A stretch of DNA of 64,000 nt. Origin: Antedon mediterranea (lineage: Eukaryota > Echinodermata > Crinoidea > Comatulida > Antedonidae). The notes under the pieces are model-generated. The model was not told where the DNA came from, searched no databases, and saw only the letters and a list, made by a program, of their open reading frames with translations. Of this stretch, positions 49,501 through 63,510 are shown piece after piece (the first letter of the stretch is position 1; each line of letters starts with the position of its first letter). The position numbers and the translations under genes are program-made. The stretch spans positions 8,003,001 to 8,067,000 of the forward strand of contig NC_092674.1 of the NCBI RefSeq assembly GCF_964355755.1. Reading direction: 5' to 3'.

Positions 49501-52500
49501 AACCTGTTTTCAAAATAAGATTGAAATAAACTGTGTAGTTCAGTTAACTCGATTGTAATATTTCCTTTTTAAATGATTAAATGTATTAATATATTTCAAA
49601 ACTGTATAATTATAGCAACAGTGCGAAAAGTATTGGCCAGACTTAAGCTATTCTAAAGAATTTGGAAAGCTTCTTGTTAGGAACGCCGAAGAAACCGATT
49701 ACGGGTACTATGTGTTTCGTAAACTTGAGGTTCAAAAGGTAAAGTAACAACAAATACATAGTAGTTATAGTTATGGCAAGCCATTTGTGCCATAAAGTGT
49801 TTTCCTTTTACGTTTGTTAAAGACAAAAAACTACAATAATTGATTGGAAATTATCATCAACTAATAATTGTGTGTAGGCCCTAGAACTAATATATTATTA
49901 TTATTATTATTAATACTAACTTTTGCTGAAAAGGTTGGAGAAAACGATACGATACATAATGTGTATCAGTATCATTTTACTGAATGGCCAGACAAGAGTG
50001 TTCCCAGTACAGTACCACACCTGATAGATTTCATCAAGAAGTTTAGAAAAACTCAACTGAGTTATGGTACAGAGAGTGGGCCAGTCATCGTACATTGCAG
50101 GTAGGCAAATTTATTAGTTTATGGTGTATATAAAAAGAGTAATACGTACAAACGTACCTGGAGAGGGTAAATGTTTTTAATGGTTTTCAGATTCAACACA
50201 CCTTTTCCAAATTTAAATTTGATGTATTCGAAGATGGTCAATTATTTAGCACAAGTGCACTAGATGTTAGTTATGGTTGGTTACATCTTAGCATGCAAAG
50301 AAAACCTTATATTTATAATTTATTAATGCTATATACTTATATCGATAACTTACTGGAAAATACAATAAAGTAAATAATAACTGTCTGCAATGTTTCATAG
50401 TTCAGGAGCCGGTAGAAGTGGAACCATGATAGCTATAGCAGCCATGTTGGATATGTCAGATAAAGAAGGAAAAGTAGATGTGTTCAACTTTGTACGAAGC
50501 ATGAGACAGAAACGTATCCAAACGGTTCAAACAAAGGTTGTACAGAACATTACATTTTATTATTTTTATTCTTTAAACATTTCTTTTTAAAATTAATTAA
50601 ATGCAAATTGAAATATTTTGTTTCACTCAGAATTGTTTGTATATCTTATTTTGTTTTTCAAATTTGCATCGTGTGTTTCTCGGGGTCTTCCCAATTTTCC
50701 TGTTATTTTTACCATATTGAATCTTCTTCACAGTCTAAATAGTCTACGTATACAGTACTTGCACTATTGGTAATACAAAAAGTTCTCCGTTTTACACATA
50801 CTCCGGTTTCCATTTCATTATTTCTCACACACAAAGTTAAACAGTCTTTACATGACAGTAACTTAGGTATTAGATATTACAAGCAATTATATATAGATTG
50901 TGTGTGGATTTATGGATTACAAAAGATTTAAAATTTATACATATTCATACAATTCCGGATTCCTTTTTCTTAGTCTTTACTAAGTTGACTTTCGTATTAT
51001 AGGAGCAGTATACATTTATCTATGCAGTTCTACTAGAAGAGTGGTTCTGTGGACAGACTGTCATTCCCGTTGGTGACATACAAAAAGTAATACAAAAACA
51101 AAAATTGAAAACTTCTTCAGATTTTGAATATCAACTAAAGGTAATGATAATGTACTTTCAATTATTTATATTGTAAACTATAACACATGTCAATCCAACA
51201 TTTTGATTGTGAGGATAAAGATGGTATGCGAATAAGTTATAACAAAATGACTCATTTATTGGATATACAATTGTTTTTTACTTGCAGACTTTGAACAGTT
51301 TGTTTCCACTGGATGGTCTTACGTCACAATCAAGTCGACCAGATGGAAACAAATGCCAAAATGTTTTGTTCTGTAAGTTGGATAGATCTATGTTTTTGGA
51401 AAGAAGTTGTTAAGAATAACAATGTCATAATAACAAGGCCATATACATGGCTGCAGTTCGCGTGCATAATTTAGTGTTTACCAACCGACCGACCAACCAA
51501 CCGACCGACATAGTGAGATGTAGAGTAAAAACAGTAAATAGAATGTAATTAAGAAAAAATTTCGTTGGAGGTGACGTAATGTCTAATGAATTATGTTCAT
51601 TTTTTAGTAACTAAGGGATGCTACAGTTCAGAAGTTGAAAGTGATGGTGATTACGTTAACGCTTCGTTTATTGAGGTAAGTATATGACCAAACGACAGAG
51701 ATGGCAGATAGTGTGGATAGTTAGATGCGATGATTCATTGTTATCATTGGAACGATCTTGCTATATTAAATAGGAAATACAGATGTGTGATGCATCAAAC
51801 AAGTTGATTAGGATCAAATGTTTATGTACATTATTCTTTGCTGCAATTTGTTTCTTGTCGACTTGCACTGTAAACGCGTCAATATTCCTACTAGAAAAAC
51901 ACTTTTTATTACGCTTCTAAAACGGAACGGATTGGTAATGCAAGTGTTACTAGTTGACACTGTAAACGCGTCAATGCTATAATTAACAAACTTATTATGC
52001 TTCTTCTAAGGAAAAGGACACGACTTTTTTTACTGCTACTACTGTGTTTCGTCTGCTTAACGCGTCAGTACTACAAAGTGACGTAAATGATTACGCTTAT
52101 GTTAAGGAAAATGATACGATTTTCTGCGTACCTCCAAATGCGTTTCTCTTACAGTAGTCATAGGTTGAGGTAACAATATGCCAGTATGCCAAAATATCAC
52201 AATATACTTTATTTAATTTAAATTTAAGTTTTTAATAGTTATGCTTCGTTCACAATCTATTTCTTAGCATTCTAAAGAGGATCATGCTTATATCGTTACG
52301 CGGACCCCATTGGCTGATGACACTAGTGTCGATTTCTGGCGTATGGTGTTTGACTATAAATCTGACGTCATTGTACAACTAAATGAGATGGAAGATCTGA
52401 CGAATGCAGTGTACCTTCCAAATAAGATCAACCAAAAACAGACAGTTGGTGAATTTACAGTCACAATCAAGTCAACGCATCAGTACGATTTTTTGACCAA

Positions 52501-54198
52501 GAAAAAAATAAATCTAGAAAAGGTTGTTATTATTATTTTGTGTTTAGTCAGCGAGCTAAATTTTAGATGCATTTATTTTGCATTAGATTTTGGGAAAGCA
52601 TTTACCAAACAAACTAAAATAATGGATAAGCCATGCAAAGTTCTTCCAACAATTTAAAATAGTAGATTCTTCCATAGTTGGTTCCTAGGTCAATTTACGA
52701 GCGGTAACGGTAAAGCTTGGTTCCCACTAGCGACGCAATAATTGTGTTTGCTCCCGCCTGCTTGGAATCAAACCTGTGATTTTTTCAGCACTGTTGCGTC
52801 GTCGGTTCCCACTTGTGATTACGCAATACAGCACTTTGCGTCGATATGTCACTGCGTTGCGTTGCGTTCAAGTGGGAACCACGCTTTAGCGGAAAACCAC
52901 GTAGCTTGTCCTACATAGAATCTGTATCTATCCTGAGCGGAAACCACCAGTCCGCTCCTGTGCGTTGTGTGTAAATGGTCATAAGGAATAACACAGATTC
53001 TATATTTTTCTTACCGGTAACGCCCGTCTCTGTAGACTAGCCTTTAGGAGAGATGAGGTCCAATATATACACCGAATGTACTACTAGTTATATTATTTTT
53101 TTCCAGGATAATACAAAACGAAGCATTATTCTGTATGAGGTTAACCAATGGCCAAAAAAAATAACTGTTCCAGAAGTTGATTCGTTTGTTAAATTCGTTA
53201 TGACAATAATGCAGCGATCAGATGTCACATCATCACCAATCACTGTTCATTGCAGGTAGGTATAATAAATAGGAATATCAATACTAGTATCAGAAACGAG
53301 GCTGGTTGTTGGTTAATAGGTTGGTTAGGTAGTATGGAAACTTTAATTTCTAGTTCCAGTTTTTTTAAAGTCCTGACTAAGCGGACTATATTTGAGCTGC
53401 CTCTTTTAAAAAGAGAGACCACGAGAATTGTCATTTCCATTTCAAAACAAGTGGGAAAAAATAATAGTTTATTTTTATAGATCCAATGCACCTTTCAATG
53501 AAGATGCACAAAATAATAAGTACAAAACTAAATCAACACGATAAAGAAAAATAACCAGAAAGAAATAGAAAAGCCTTAGGAAGGTTTAGTGTTATCCGAA
53601 CCTTCCTAAGTGAAAGTGTTGCTTTTATGATTGATAGGCTTACATGTGGGTATAAACAAACTAGGTTGAAAAATGATGTTGGTTGCTAAGTTAGTTTAGA
53701 CAAGTCTATTTGCCTGAAAAGCCGGAAACATTTCTATCTATTTCAACAAAAAGTAGCAATAACAGTTGATTTACTGTTTTTGGAGGTTGTTTTAGCGGTT
53801 AATTTTATTAGGAAAAAAACTAAATAAAATGTATCTCTATGTTCAGAGACGGTGTTGGTAGATCTGGATTATTCTGCCTAGTTTATTCAGCGATCCAGAA
53901 AATGCGAGAAGACAAAGTGGTGGATGTATTCCAAACACTTAAAGCCCTTCGCTCAGCATGCTCAAATATGGTGGAATCCGAGGTAAGTTTTTTTATATGT
54001 CTGGGATAGGTTTGTGTGTTTAAACGTTATTTTTTTTTTCTTTCTTCATATGCTAAGGTTTTTACGATAATACCGTCTGATACTATGTTTGTATAAATCA
54101 CCGTTTAAATGATTGTGTTTTTGTTTTGTATGTTGTAGGTCCAGTACAACTTTTGCTACGATGCAGCACTGTGTTATCTGAAAACATACGAGGAATAA
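40576..54198 (+). CDS. Gene 2: Tie-like ectodomain receptor tyrosine phosphatase
   Basis: 27 exons, 1,402 aa, phases consistent: 40576-40657, 40842-41225, 43539-43787, 44009-44143, 44320-44460, 44901-45026, 45368-45508, 45784-46095, 46349-46416, 46624-46864, 47286-47585, 47749-47827, 47924-48242, 48499-48601, 48787-48863, 49212-49248, 49332-49429, 49616-49738, 49934-50100, 50401-50536, 51003-51140, 51288-51372, 51608-51675, 52268-52522, 53107-53255, 53847-53982, 54139-54198. Domains: signal peptide 1-27; N-terminal domain 28-155; Ig-like 156-238 (DDGVYEC); four EGF-like 239-419; three FN3 420-726; membrane helix 727-753; tyrosine-rich juxtamembrane; D1 about 860-1150 with WPD Asp1025 and HCSSGAGRSG (Cys1060, Arg1066); D2 to 1402 with WPK (Lys1305) but intact CX5R (Cys1337, Arg1343). 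D1 should be active, D2 weak or regulatory. Ectodomain exons are symmetric phase 1-1. The intron after 49,429 uses a GC donor. The Ig-EGF order and CPPDPVGCAC-type EGFs recall Tie receptors. Confidence 0.88.
41325..43450 (-). mobile_element. LINE-B-family fragment in gene 2 intron 2, split by a Helitron-like element
   Basis: The 3' tail (ATTCATTCAATC, 41,325-41,399) and the RT C-terminal region (42,957-43,433) of a LINE-B relative are separated by the Helitron-like copy at 41,400-42,956. The coding part (TTYLGHVISLDLCDEFDIKR, then NMFCATLWC) is uninterrupted, so it shows the intact junction that is broken in the 25-28-kb copy. The same intron in gene 3 (58,547-58,656) is only 110 bp and lacks the insertion. 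Confidence 0.75.
41400..42956 (+). mobile_element. Helitron-like non-autonomous element, copy 2
   Basis: Starts TCTATATATAAATTTACG and ends CATCTAG, lying between A and T (A|TC...CTAG|T) with no target duplication, the classical Helitron insertion pattern. The terminal hairpin is at about 42,929-42,956. It contains an internal tandem duplication of about 258 bp (about 41,853-42,370). No coding capacity. Confidence 0.65.
51840..52150. repeat. Degenerate intronic repeat with CTGTAAACGCGTC motif
   Basis: In the gene 2 intron between 51,675 and 52,268, CACTGTAAACGCGTCAAT occurs twice and a third related unit (TTAACGCGTCAGTACT) follows, each with a nearby reduced TTACGCTT-type segment. The matching gene 1 intron has CACTGTAAACGCGT twice (21,675-21,765). 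Confidence 0.6.
52713..52886. mobile_element. 174-bp MITE with TGGTTCCCACT terminal inverted repeats
   Basis: The termini AAGCTTGGTTCCCACT and AGTGGGAACCACGCTT are inverted repeats with one mismatch, flanked by TA on both sides as a target duplication. The interior has GCGTTGCGTTGCG-like words. It lies in the gene 2 intron after exon 24 and is non-coding. Confidence 0.7.
52916..53002. repeat. Small inverted repeat next to the MITE
   Basis: TAGAATCTGT (52,916-52,925) pairs with ACAGATTCTA (52,993-53,002). This may be a second, older foldback element beside the MITE. Confidence 0.4.
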
Positions 54199-54215
54199 GT
54201 GAAGTACAGAACTAA

Positions 54216-54226
54216 AATAAAATAAA
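54216..54226 (+). terminator. Candidate gene 2 polyadenylation signals
   Basis: Overlapping AATAAA hexamers at 54,216 and 54,221 lie 18-23 nt after the stop codon. That would give a very short 3' UTR, so a more distal site is also possible. Confidence 0.3.
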
Positions 54227-54533
54227 TGTAAATAAAATTTGCTGTTGGAGCGTTTTGAATTAAAATTAATATATTGCTGTAGACATAAATCCTAACTAAG
54301 ATTAAGTGTATATAATATGTATTCTTATGTAGTGTGGATGGATCCAACGATGGACAACAAGAAAGAAAACGCCTATAACTCTAGTTAAGAAAAAAGAAAA
54401 CGCTCGTAAATGAATAATTTACAACGTAAGTCACAGTAGGATATTGAAGAAATAATTTGGTTAGTACGGAAAATATTTAGTAAGTCTTATGGTCTTCACA
54501 CAATGTATATAGACGCTGAAAAGAACGAATATA

Positions 54534-55935
54534 CTGTATATATAAATTACGTAAGGGCAAAATTCGGTCAATCGCGCGTTATTTCTAGAATTTTTACTCG
54601 ATGGTATATAAAGTTGGTTAGAATCTCGGTACTGATTTTAACCACCTGATGTAACCATGTTTACTAATTAAATTTAGTTAGATAATTAGTTATTGACAAT
54701 TAAAACGAATTTAGATTCAACGATTTGCCCCAAATAGGGGTTTTCCGATCGTGGTATACACTGTGTATGGATGTCCTCTTGAAAAATACCCTTACACAAT
54801 AATACGAGGATGCTTCGAATTTTCCTATCTCCTCCTACGATAATTGTTTTTAATAGCTGAAAACCGGTTGAACAGCTCGGGTACAGTATCATAATGTTGA
54901 AGACAGGCCGATTTTCTTTAAAAAATTCTATTTTGATAGAGTTAATAATACGTTTATACAAATGTATTGATTTGTGATGAATGAAAAATTCCAATCTCTG
55001 TTCCGCAAGTTTCTATTCCCTCAGGCGTCGTAAAGACAAGTACAGTCATAACAGAAATTCGATCCATTTTTTTCCAATCTGTGCTGCAGAGGTTGAATAT
55101 AAGTATTTTTTTACCGGATAATGAGCTAGCCTTTCCAGTCGTCGTCTATTAGTACAATTAACTTTATTATTGCAGTTAAACCACCACCTCCCCCCCCCCC
55201 CCCCCCCACCCCAACCCGCCTTACTGGCATGAGTAGCGTTGTAAAGCCAGTAGAGGACAGGCTTACAATACGAAGGATCACATGCCATCGCAGAACAACT
55301 TTGGTGGTTAGGAACCAACTTAAGTATGAATTGGCTCTAAGAAACAATTGAAAACCATTAGGCCTACTAATTAAGTGGAGTTAGATAATTATCTATTGAC
55401 GATTAAAGCGAATTTACGATGTACCCCGAATAGAGGTGTTTACTTTATTACTGACAGTTCCTTCTGAACGTTTGTATTAATTAATAATGTAATTACAAAA
55501 AAATATAAACGTCGTATTAGTGATGTATCTTTACATGTACTGTACTATTTCAATCGACTATGACGGTGACAGTTTCAACAAAGTATTAAATCGCAATGTT
55601 TTACTGTGTTTAGTGTATATTATTTGTAAAACATGAAAACAATTAATATTTCGTTACTAAATGGATAAAGAATACATTTAAAAATTGTTCGTCTTTGCAC
55701 CCATCCTCTTCCCCATCCATTAATGTTACATACAAAATACAAATTCAGTTTGTTACAAAACAATTGGTCTTATTTTGTGACAAGTTTCTCTTTCGGAAGT
55801 AATTACCAGGGTGCTAATTTTAGTTGAGTACATAAATCACCGTGTCTATTTATTCGTTCCTGTAAACGACATGTATTACTATTATTGTCGCCAGTTTTTA
55901 ACGCTGAAATCACTATGTATTCGAGAACCATCTAG
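54534..55935 (+). mobile_element. Helitron-like non-autonomous element, copy 3
   Basis: Starts near TATATATAAATTACGTAAGG and ends ACCATCTAG followed by T. The 3' palindrome present in the other copies is deleted. The interior has gained unrelated sequence, including an 18-C run (55,190-55,207). The paralogous empty site is at about 61,504 downstream of gene 3, where the flanks GACTAATA and TAATATGG are continuous. Confidence 0.6.
55190..55207. repeat. Poly-C run of 18
   Basis: A homopolymer with further C-rich sequence on both sides. The minus strand is G-rich and could form a G-quadruplex. It makes spurious glycine- or proline-rich frames. Confidence 0.9.
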
Positions 55936-57296
55936 TAATTATAATATGGCTACCGAAATACAGGCTAGGCTAGATTAACTTGATATTTATTTTATTTTTT
56001 AAAATGTAGTATTGAAGTAATTAAAGTAACATTTGCTGATAGAGCGATGTATGTAATCAATGCTTAGATTGTTTTGGTTTAATAGGCATATGATAATAAA
56101 CATAATTGTTGCAGTGAATTGGTTTTTATGCTATCTTATTTTTTTTTTTATTTTGAGCATGCTTGATTAAGGTACTAGAGAACGTCTCAATCAAATGGTT
56201 CTGAACCACAAACATATTACTAAACCTTCTCCACACTACATACATTCACGTTGGAAGAATTCAAGAAGTAAAAATCTAAAAAGGAACCGACCTGTTTCAT
56301 TTATCAAAACATAAGCACCTGGTACTATAAACTTGAGATTAATTTTTCGCCATTTTGACCTACTAGATGTGGCTAATAAAACTTTTGTGCTACATAAAAA
56401 TATAAAGCATATGAAAAAAATGGCAGCTTTTACAAACAACATGATTGGAATGGAGATCAATCTAAAATCGTATTTTTTCTTAAACTTTTAATGAAGATGA
56501 CCTAACCTAAAGGAATATGATTACCACAAAGAAAAAAAAACAGTGATGTGATGATGAAGTCTATGAGTGCCGCTTACCTGGATAAACAAATAGCCTCTCT
56601 ATCCGAAGAGAGGAATACATTTACGAAAAGAAGACCTTTTTATCTGACACCCCCGTCGGATAATGGTATATTCCAAGTAGAGAATTACGAAACATGTTGA
56701 ACTTGCGTATTGAGATAAGATTATTAATAACAATACAGCAATAGAAAGCATATCTAGGGATCACCTACAAACAGCAATAACGACATCACTTACAGCAAGT
56801 CGAGTGTACAATTAGTGATTTAAATATTGGACTGCCAATCTGTTGGTGTTTCTATAAACCGTTTCTTCATTCTATTTTTCTCGAATGAATGTAAATATAT
56901 TATTTTATACGCATATCTAGCTCAAGTTACACTAAAAATTTGTTAGTAAAATAGACTCTTGTACCTTAAAATTAAAATTAAATTATTATTATTATTATTA
57001 AAATACATCATTTAACTATAGGAAACACTTATTACAAACTAACAGAGTATACCTGATAAGTTGATATCAAACAAATAGTTTGAGACAGGCGTGAACAGTT
57101 TTGATAATGTTTCGCCAACATCTCTACTAACGTTAAAATGTACGTTCACTTGTGTATACCAAAAGTAAATAGGTGACTAATCCCTAAATAACTTAAAATA
57201 AATAATAATTCTATACAGTACAGTGTTTTTTATATTGTATTGTACAATGTACTGTATAAAGAACAAAATATACTTTGCAAAGTTTCTCAACAACAA
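55936..57296. other. Duplicated 3' flank of gene 2 and upstream region of gene 3
   Basis: No gene seen. 55,936-56,930 is homologous to 61,504-63,270 downstream of gene 3 after removing the LINE insertion there. 56,940-57,296 is homologous to 39,540-39,940 upstream of gene 2. The unit boundary of the tandem duplication therefore lies near 56,935. Confidence 0.6.
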
Positions 57297-57328
57297 TATA
57301 TAAAAGATCTTTATTGTTACGGAGTTCA
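57297..57328 (+). promoter_or_regulatory. Candidate TATA/Inr core promoter of gene 3
   Basis: TATATAAAAG followed 31 nt later by TTCATCA matches the gene 2 arrangement at 39,942 while the surrounding sequence has diverged slightly. A start codon follows at 57,849. Confidence 0.4.
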
Positions 57329-57848
57329 TCAATTATGCTTCAATTGATTTTTGCAAAATTGTAAAATAAACATAAACCAAGCTAATATGTATAGGTACAA
57401 TACTATCCCTTTGGCCGACTGCTGTTTATTTTTACACTGAATTATTTATGCTTCGTGAATTAAAACTTTAACATCATCATGAAGAATACTCAACCAAACT
57501 GAACATAGATTCATGAAAGATCAACTAACAAATATGCCACTTACATATTCACTTTTTACTCAGGCAAAACAACAGTAGTCATTTTGATATCTAATTGGCC
57601 TTTATGTTAAAAGTCAAGTTTCTATCCTACAAAATTTATTTTAGTGCATGATTGTAAATCCAGTTTTATACTCCATTTTCCCGTGTTTAAGTCTACTATC
57701 ATAATCATAATAATTGGGCTCACAATGTAATTGACACAGAGTGACACAAGTCAAGCATTGATTTTTTTATAATGGTAATCTTTTCCGGGTTATTTATTCA
57801 TCAATATTCTACCTTATACTCGCGAACGACACTGACTACTTGAAAATC

Positions 57849-61385
<3,537 letters not shown>

Positions 61386-61851
61386 TTAACGTAACAAATG
61401 AACTCTAGCTTAAGTAAAGTCACAGTAGGATATTGAAGGAATCATTGGGTTAGTAGAGAAAATATTTAGAAAGTTTGATGGCCTTCAAATAATGTATATA
61501 TACTCTGAAAAAGACTAATATAATATGGCTACCAAAATACAGGCTAGGCTAGATTAACTTGATATTTGTTTTATTTAAAAAACGTGTAGTATTGAAGTAA
61601 TTAAAGAAAAATTCGGTGACAGAGCGATGTGTGTAATCAAGGCTTAAATTATTTAGGTTTAATATGCATTAGTGATAAAAAACATAATTTTGAAAAATTA
61701 TAGGTCCCCTTGTTATTTTTTGCTATCTTATTTTTTTATTTTAAGCATGCGTGATTAAGGTACGAGAACGTCTCAATAAAAAGAATCTGAACCTTAAACA
61801 TTTTACTAAACCTTCTCCACAATACATAAATTCAAGTTTGAAGAATTCAAG
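61386..61851 (+). other. Family 3' flank fused to gene 3
   Basis: AACTCTAGCTTAAG and the following CACAGTAGGATATTGAAGG words match the gene 1 and gene 2 3' flanks (about 23,380 and 54,425). AATAAA at 61,775-61,780 could end a gene 3 transcript. No coding sequence. Confidence 0.6.
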
Positions 61852-61946
61852 AAGTAAAAAACTAAAAAGAAACCGACCTGTTTGATCTACCAAAAATCAA
61901 GCACCTGGTAGTATAAACTAGACAGTTTTCAATCGCTATAAACTAT
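61852..61946. repeat. Left copy of 95-bp direct repeat
   Basis: Identical over 95 bp to 62,748-62,842. The two copies flank the LINE fragment. The paralogous region downstream of gene 2 (near 56,268) has one uninterrupted copy of the first part, so this is a target-site duplication. Confidence 0.8.
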
Positions 61947-62747
61947 CGACTGGAATCTATGTTGGAAAAACAAAGTTAAGAGTATGTTGCACATAAAAAG
62001 AGTGGCTTTCTTTAATTTTAAGTTGCTACATAAAATTTTACCAACTAGGTGTAAGCTAAAATTATGGAATTTGTCAAACAGTAATTATTGTGAATATTGT
62101 AATGAGGAGGTTGAAAATGAAAAGCATATGTTATTTACATGCAAAGAAGTAAAACATTGCTGGGTAAAATGTTGCGCTATGCTGAAAACATGTTTTGCAT
62201 TTACTCAGGAAGTTACATGGGTGAAAATTTTACTTGGAAAATATGATGTCAAAATTAATGAAATATTTTCCATTTTAACTTTCTGTGTTTATAAAAATAA
62301 AGTCAAACACAGACTAGGACTTGTTAAAAAATGTCCATGGTTAATGTTCACTGCGGAGTTAGAAGATATAATCAATTGTGAGTTTTTAATAAATAAAGAA
62401 AAGGCAAAAAAAATGTGGTCAGATATGGACCGTAACAATTTAGCAAGGTATAAAATTAACGTTTATAAAATTGATATTTAGGTAAAGTAAAATATAACTT
62501 GCCTGAAAGAGATAAAAAGAGTTATAAAATTAAGAATTCTGTGGTAAATTATACGTACATTGTTAAGGATTGAAAAACGTGTAAAGAGTGTATAACATAG
62601 AGGAATTTTTTTGTACTGAAAGTTAGTTAATGTCAATTATATTGTATTGTATCATTACATTACTCATGTGCTCAATGTACTCATTGTAAACTAACATTTT
62701 ATTGATGAAGAAATAAAAGTGGGTCGATCCTACATAAGACAAAAAAA
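61947..62747 (+). mobile_element. 5'-truncated L1/Tx1-like LINE
   Basis: About 0.8 kb holding only the C-terminal coding end, a 3' untranslated region and a terminal A run (about 62,740). It is bounded by 95-bp direct repeats, far longer than the usual 5-20 bp. Open coding sequence and identical repeats suggest recent insertion. Confidence 0.7.
61984..62481 (+). pseudogene. LINE C-terminal zinc-finger (zf-RVT-like) domain
   Basis: 165 codons open to a stop. FKLLHKILPTRCKL is followed by CEYCNEEVENEKHMLFTC, a C-x2-C-x8-H-x4-C finger as found at the C-terminus of L1/Tx1-type reverse transcriptases. The RT domain is missing through 5' truncation. The methionine at 61,984 is internal to the original protein. 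Confidence 0.7.
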
Positions 62748-62842
62748 AAGTAAAAAACTAAAAAGAAACCGACCTGTTTGATCTACCAAAAATCAAGCAC
62801 CTGGTAGTATAAACTAGACAGTTTTCAATCGCTATAAACTAT
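62748..62842. repeat. Right copy of 95-bp direct repeat
   Basis: Identical to 61,852-61,946. After it the receptor-unit flank continues as in the gene 2 downstream region. Confidence 0.8.
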
Positions 62843-63400
62843 AAAACACAAATCAATATGTTCATAATTTCGACGATAGATAAATAAGTTAATTTTTCGC
62901 CATTTTGACGTAATAGATGTGGCCAATAAACTTGGGTGGTACACAAACGTATAAAGCATATGAAACAAAAATGGCAGCTTTTACAAACAACATGATTAGA
63001 ATGGAGATCAATCTAAAAATGTATTGTATTATTAAACTTTTTTTTTTAAACTGTTAATGAAGATGACCTAACCTAAAAGAATATTATTACCACAAAGAAT
63101 ACGCAAACTTTCAATATCTAGGGATCACCTACAAACAGCATTAACGACACCATTTACAGCAATTCGAGTGTACGATTATAGATTTAAATAGGACTTCCAA
63201 TCTTTTGGTGTTTGCATTCGATTCTATTTTTTTCGAGTGCAGGTAAATATATTGTTTAATCCGCATGACAATTTCAAGCGATAATATATTATTTGAGTAC
63301 CACCCTGTTTTTTAAACCAAACATTCCCCTGTCAGTAGGTTATTTAGGTCAATAAATGGAAATTTTACGTCATAATAATTAAAGTAATATAATATAATAT
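62843..63400. other. Duplicated flank, no gene seen
   Basis: Homologous to about 56,330-56,930 downstream of gene 2 (shared words such as GATGACCTAACCTAAA and TAGGGATCACCTACAAACAG). Non-coding up to the Penelope-like element. Confidence 0.6.
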
Positions 63401-63404
63401 ATGT

Positions 63405-63445
63405 ACTTGCACTGATGAAGGGCTAGTGTTGCCCGGAAGCTCTGC
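63405..63445 (+). ncRNA. Hammerhead-ribozyme-like motif of a Penelope element
   Basis: An exact CTGATGA core is followed by a GGGC/GCCC stem with a 7-nt loop and then GGAAG where a functional hammerhead has GAAA. It lies just upstream of a Penelope-like RT; hammerheads are known from the terminal repeats of that class. Probably degenerate. Confidence 0.45.
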
Positions 63446-63510
63446 TAATTTTTCTGGCTGTTTTAATTTATCGTTTTGATGTAGCTTTTCACTTTTTTTG
63501 TATCTCCATT

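Noticed and set aside
55046-55347. Glycine-rich minus-strand frames
   Set aside because: Produced by the 18-C run; no homology and no conserved ends.
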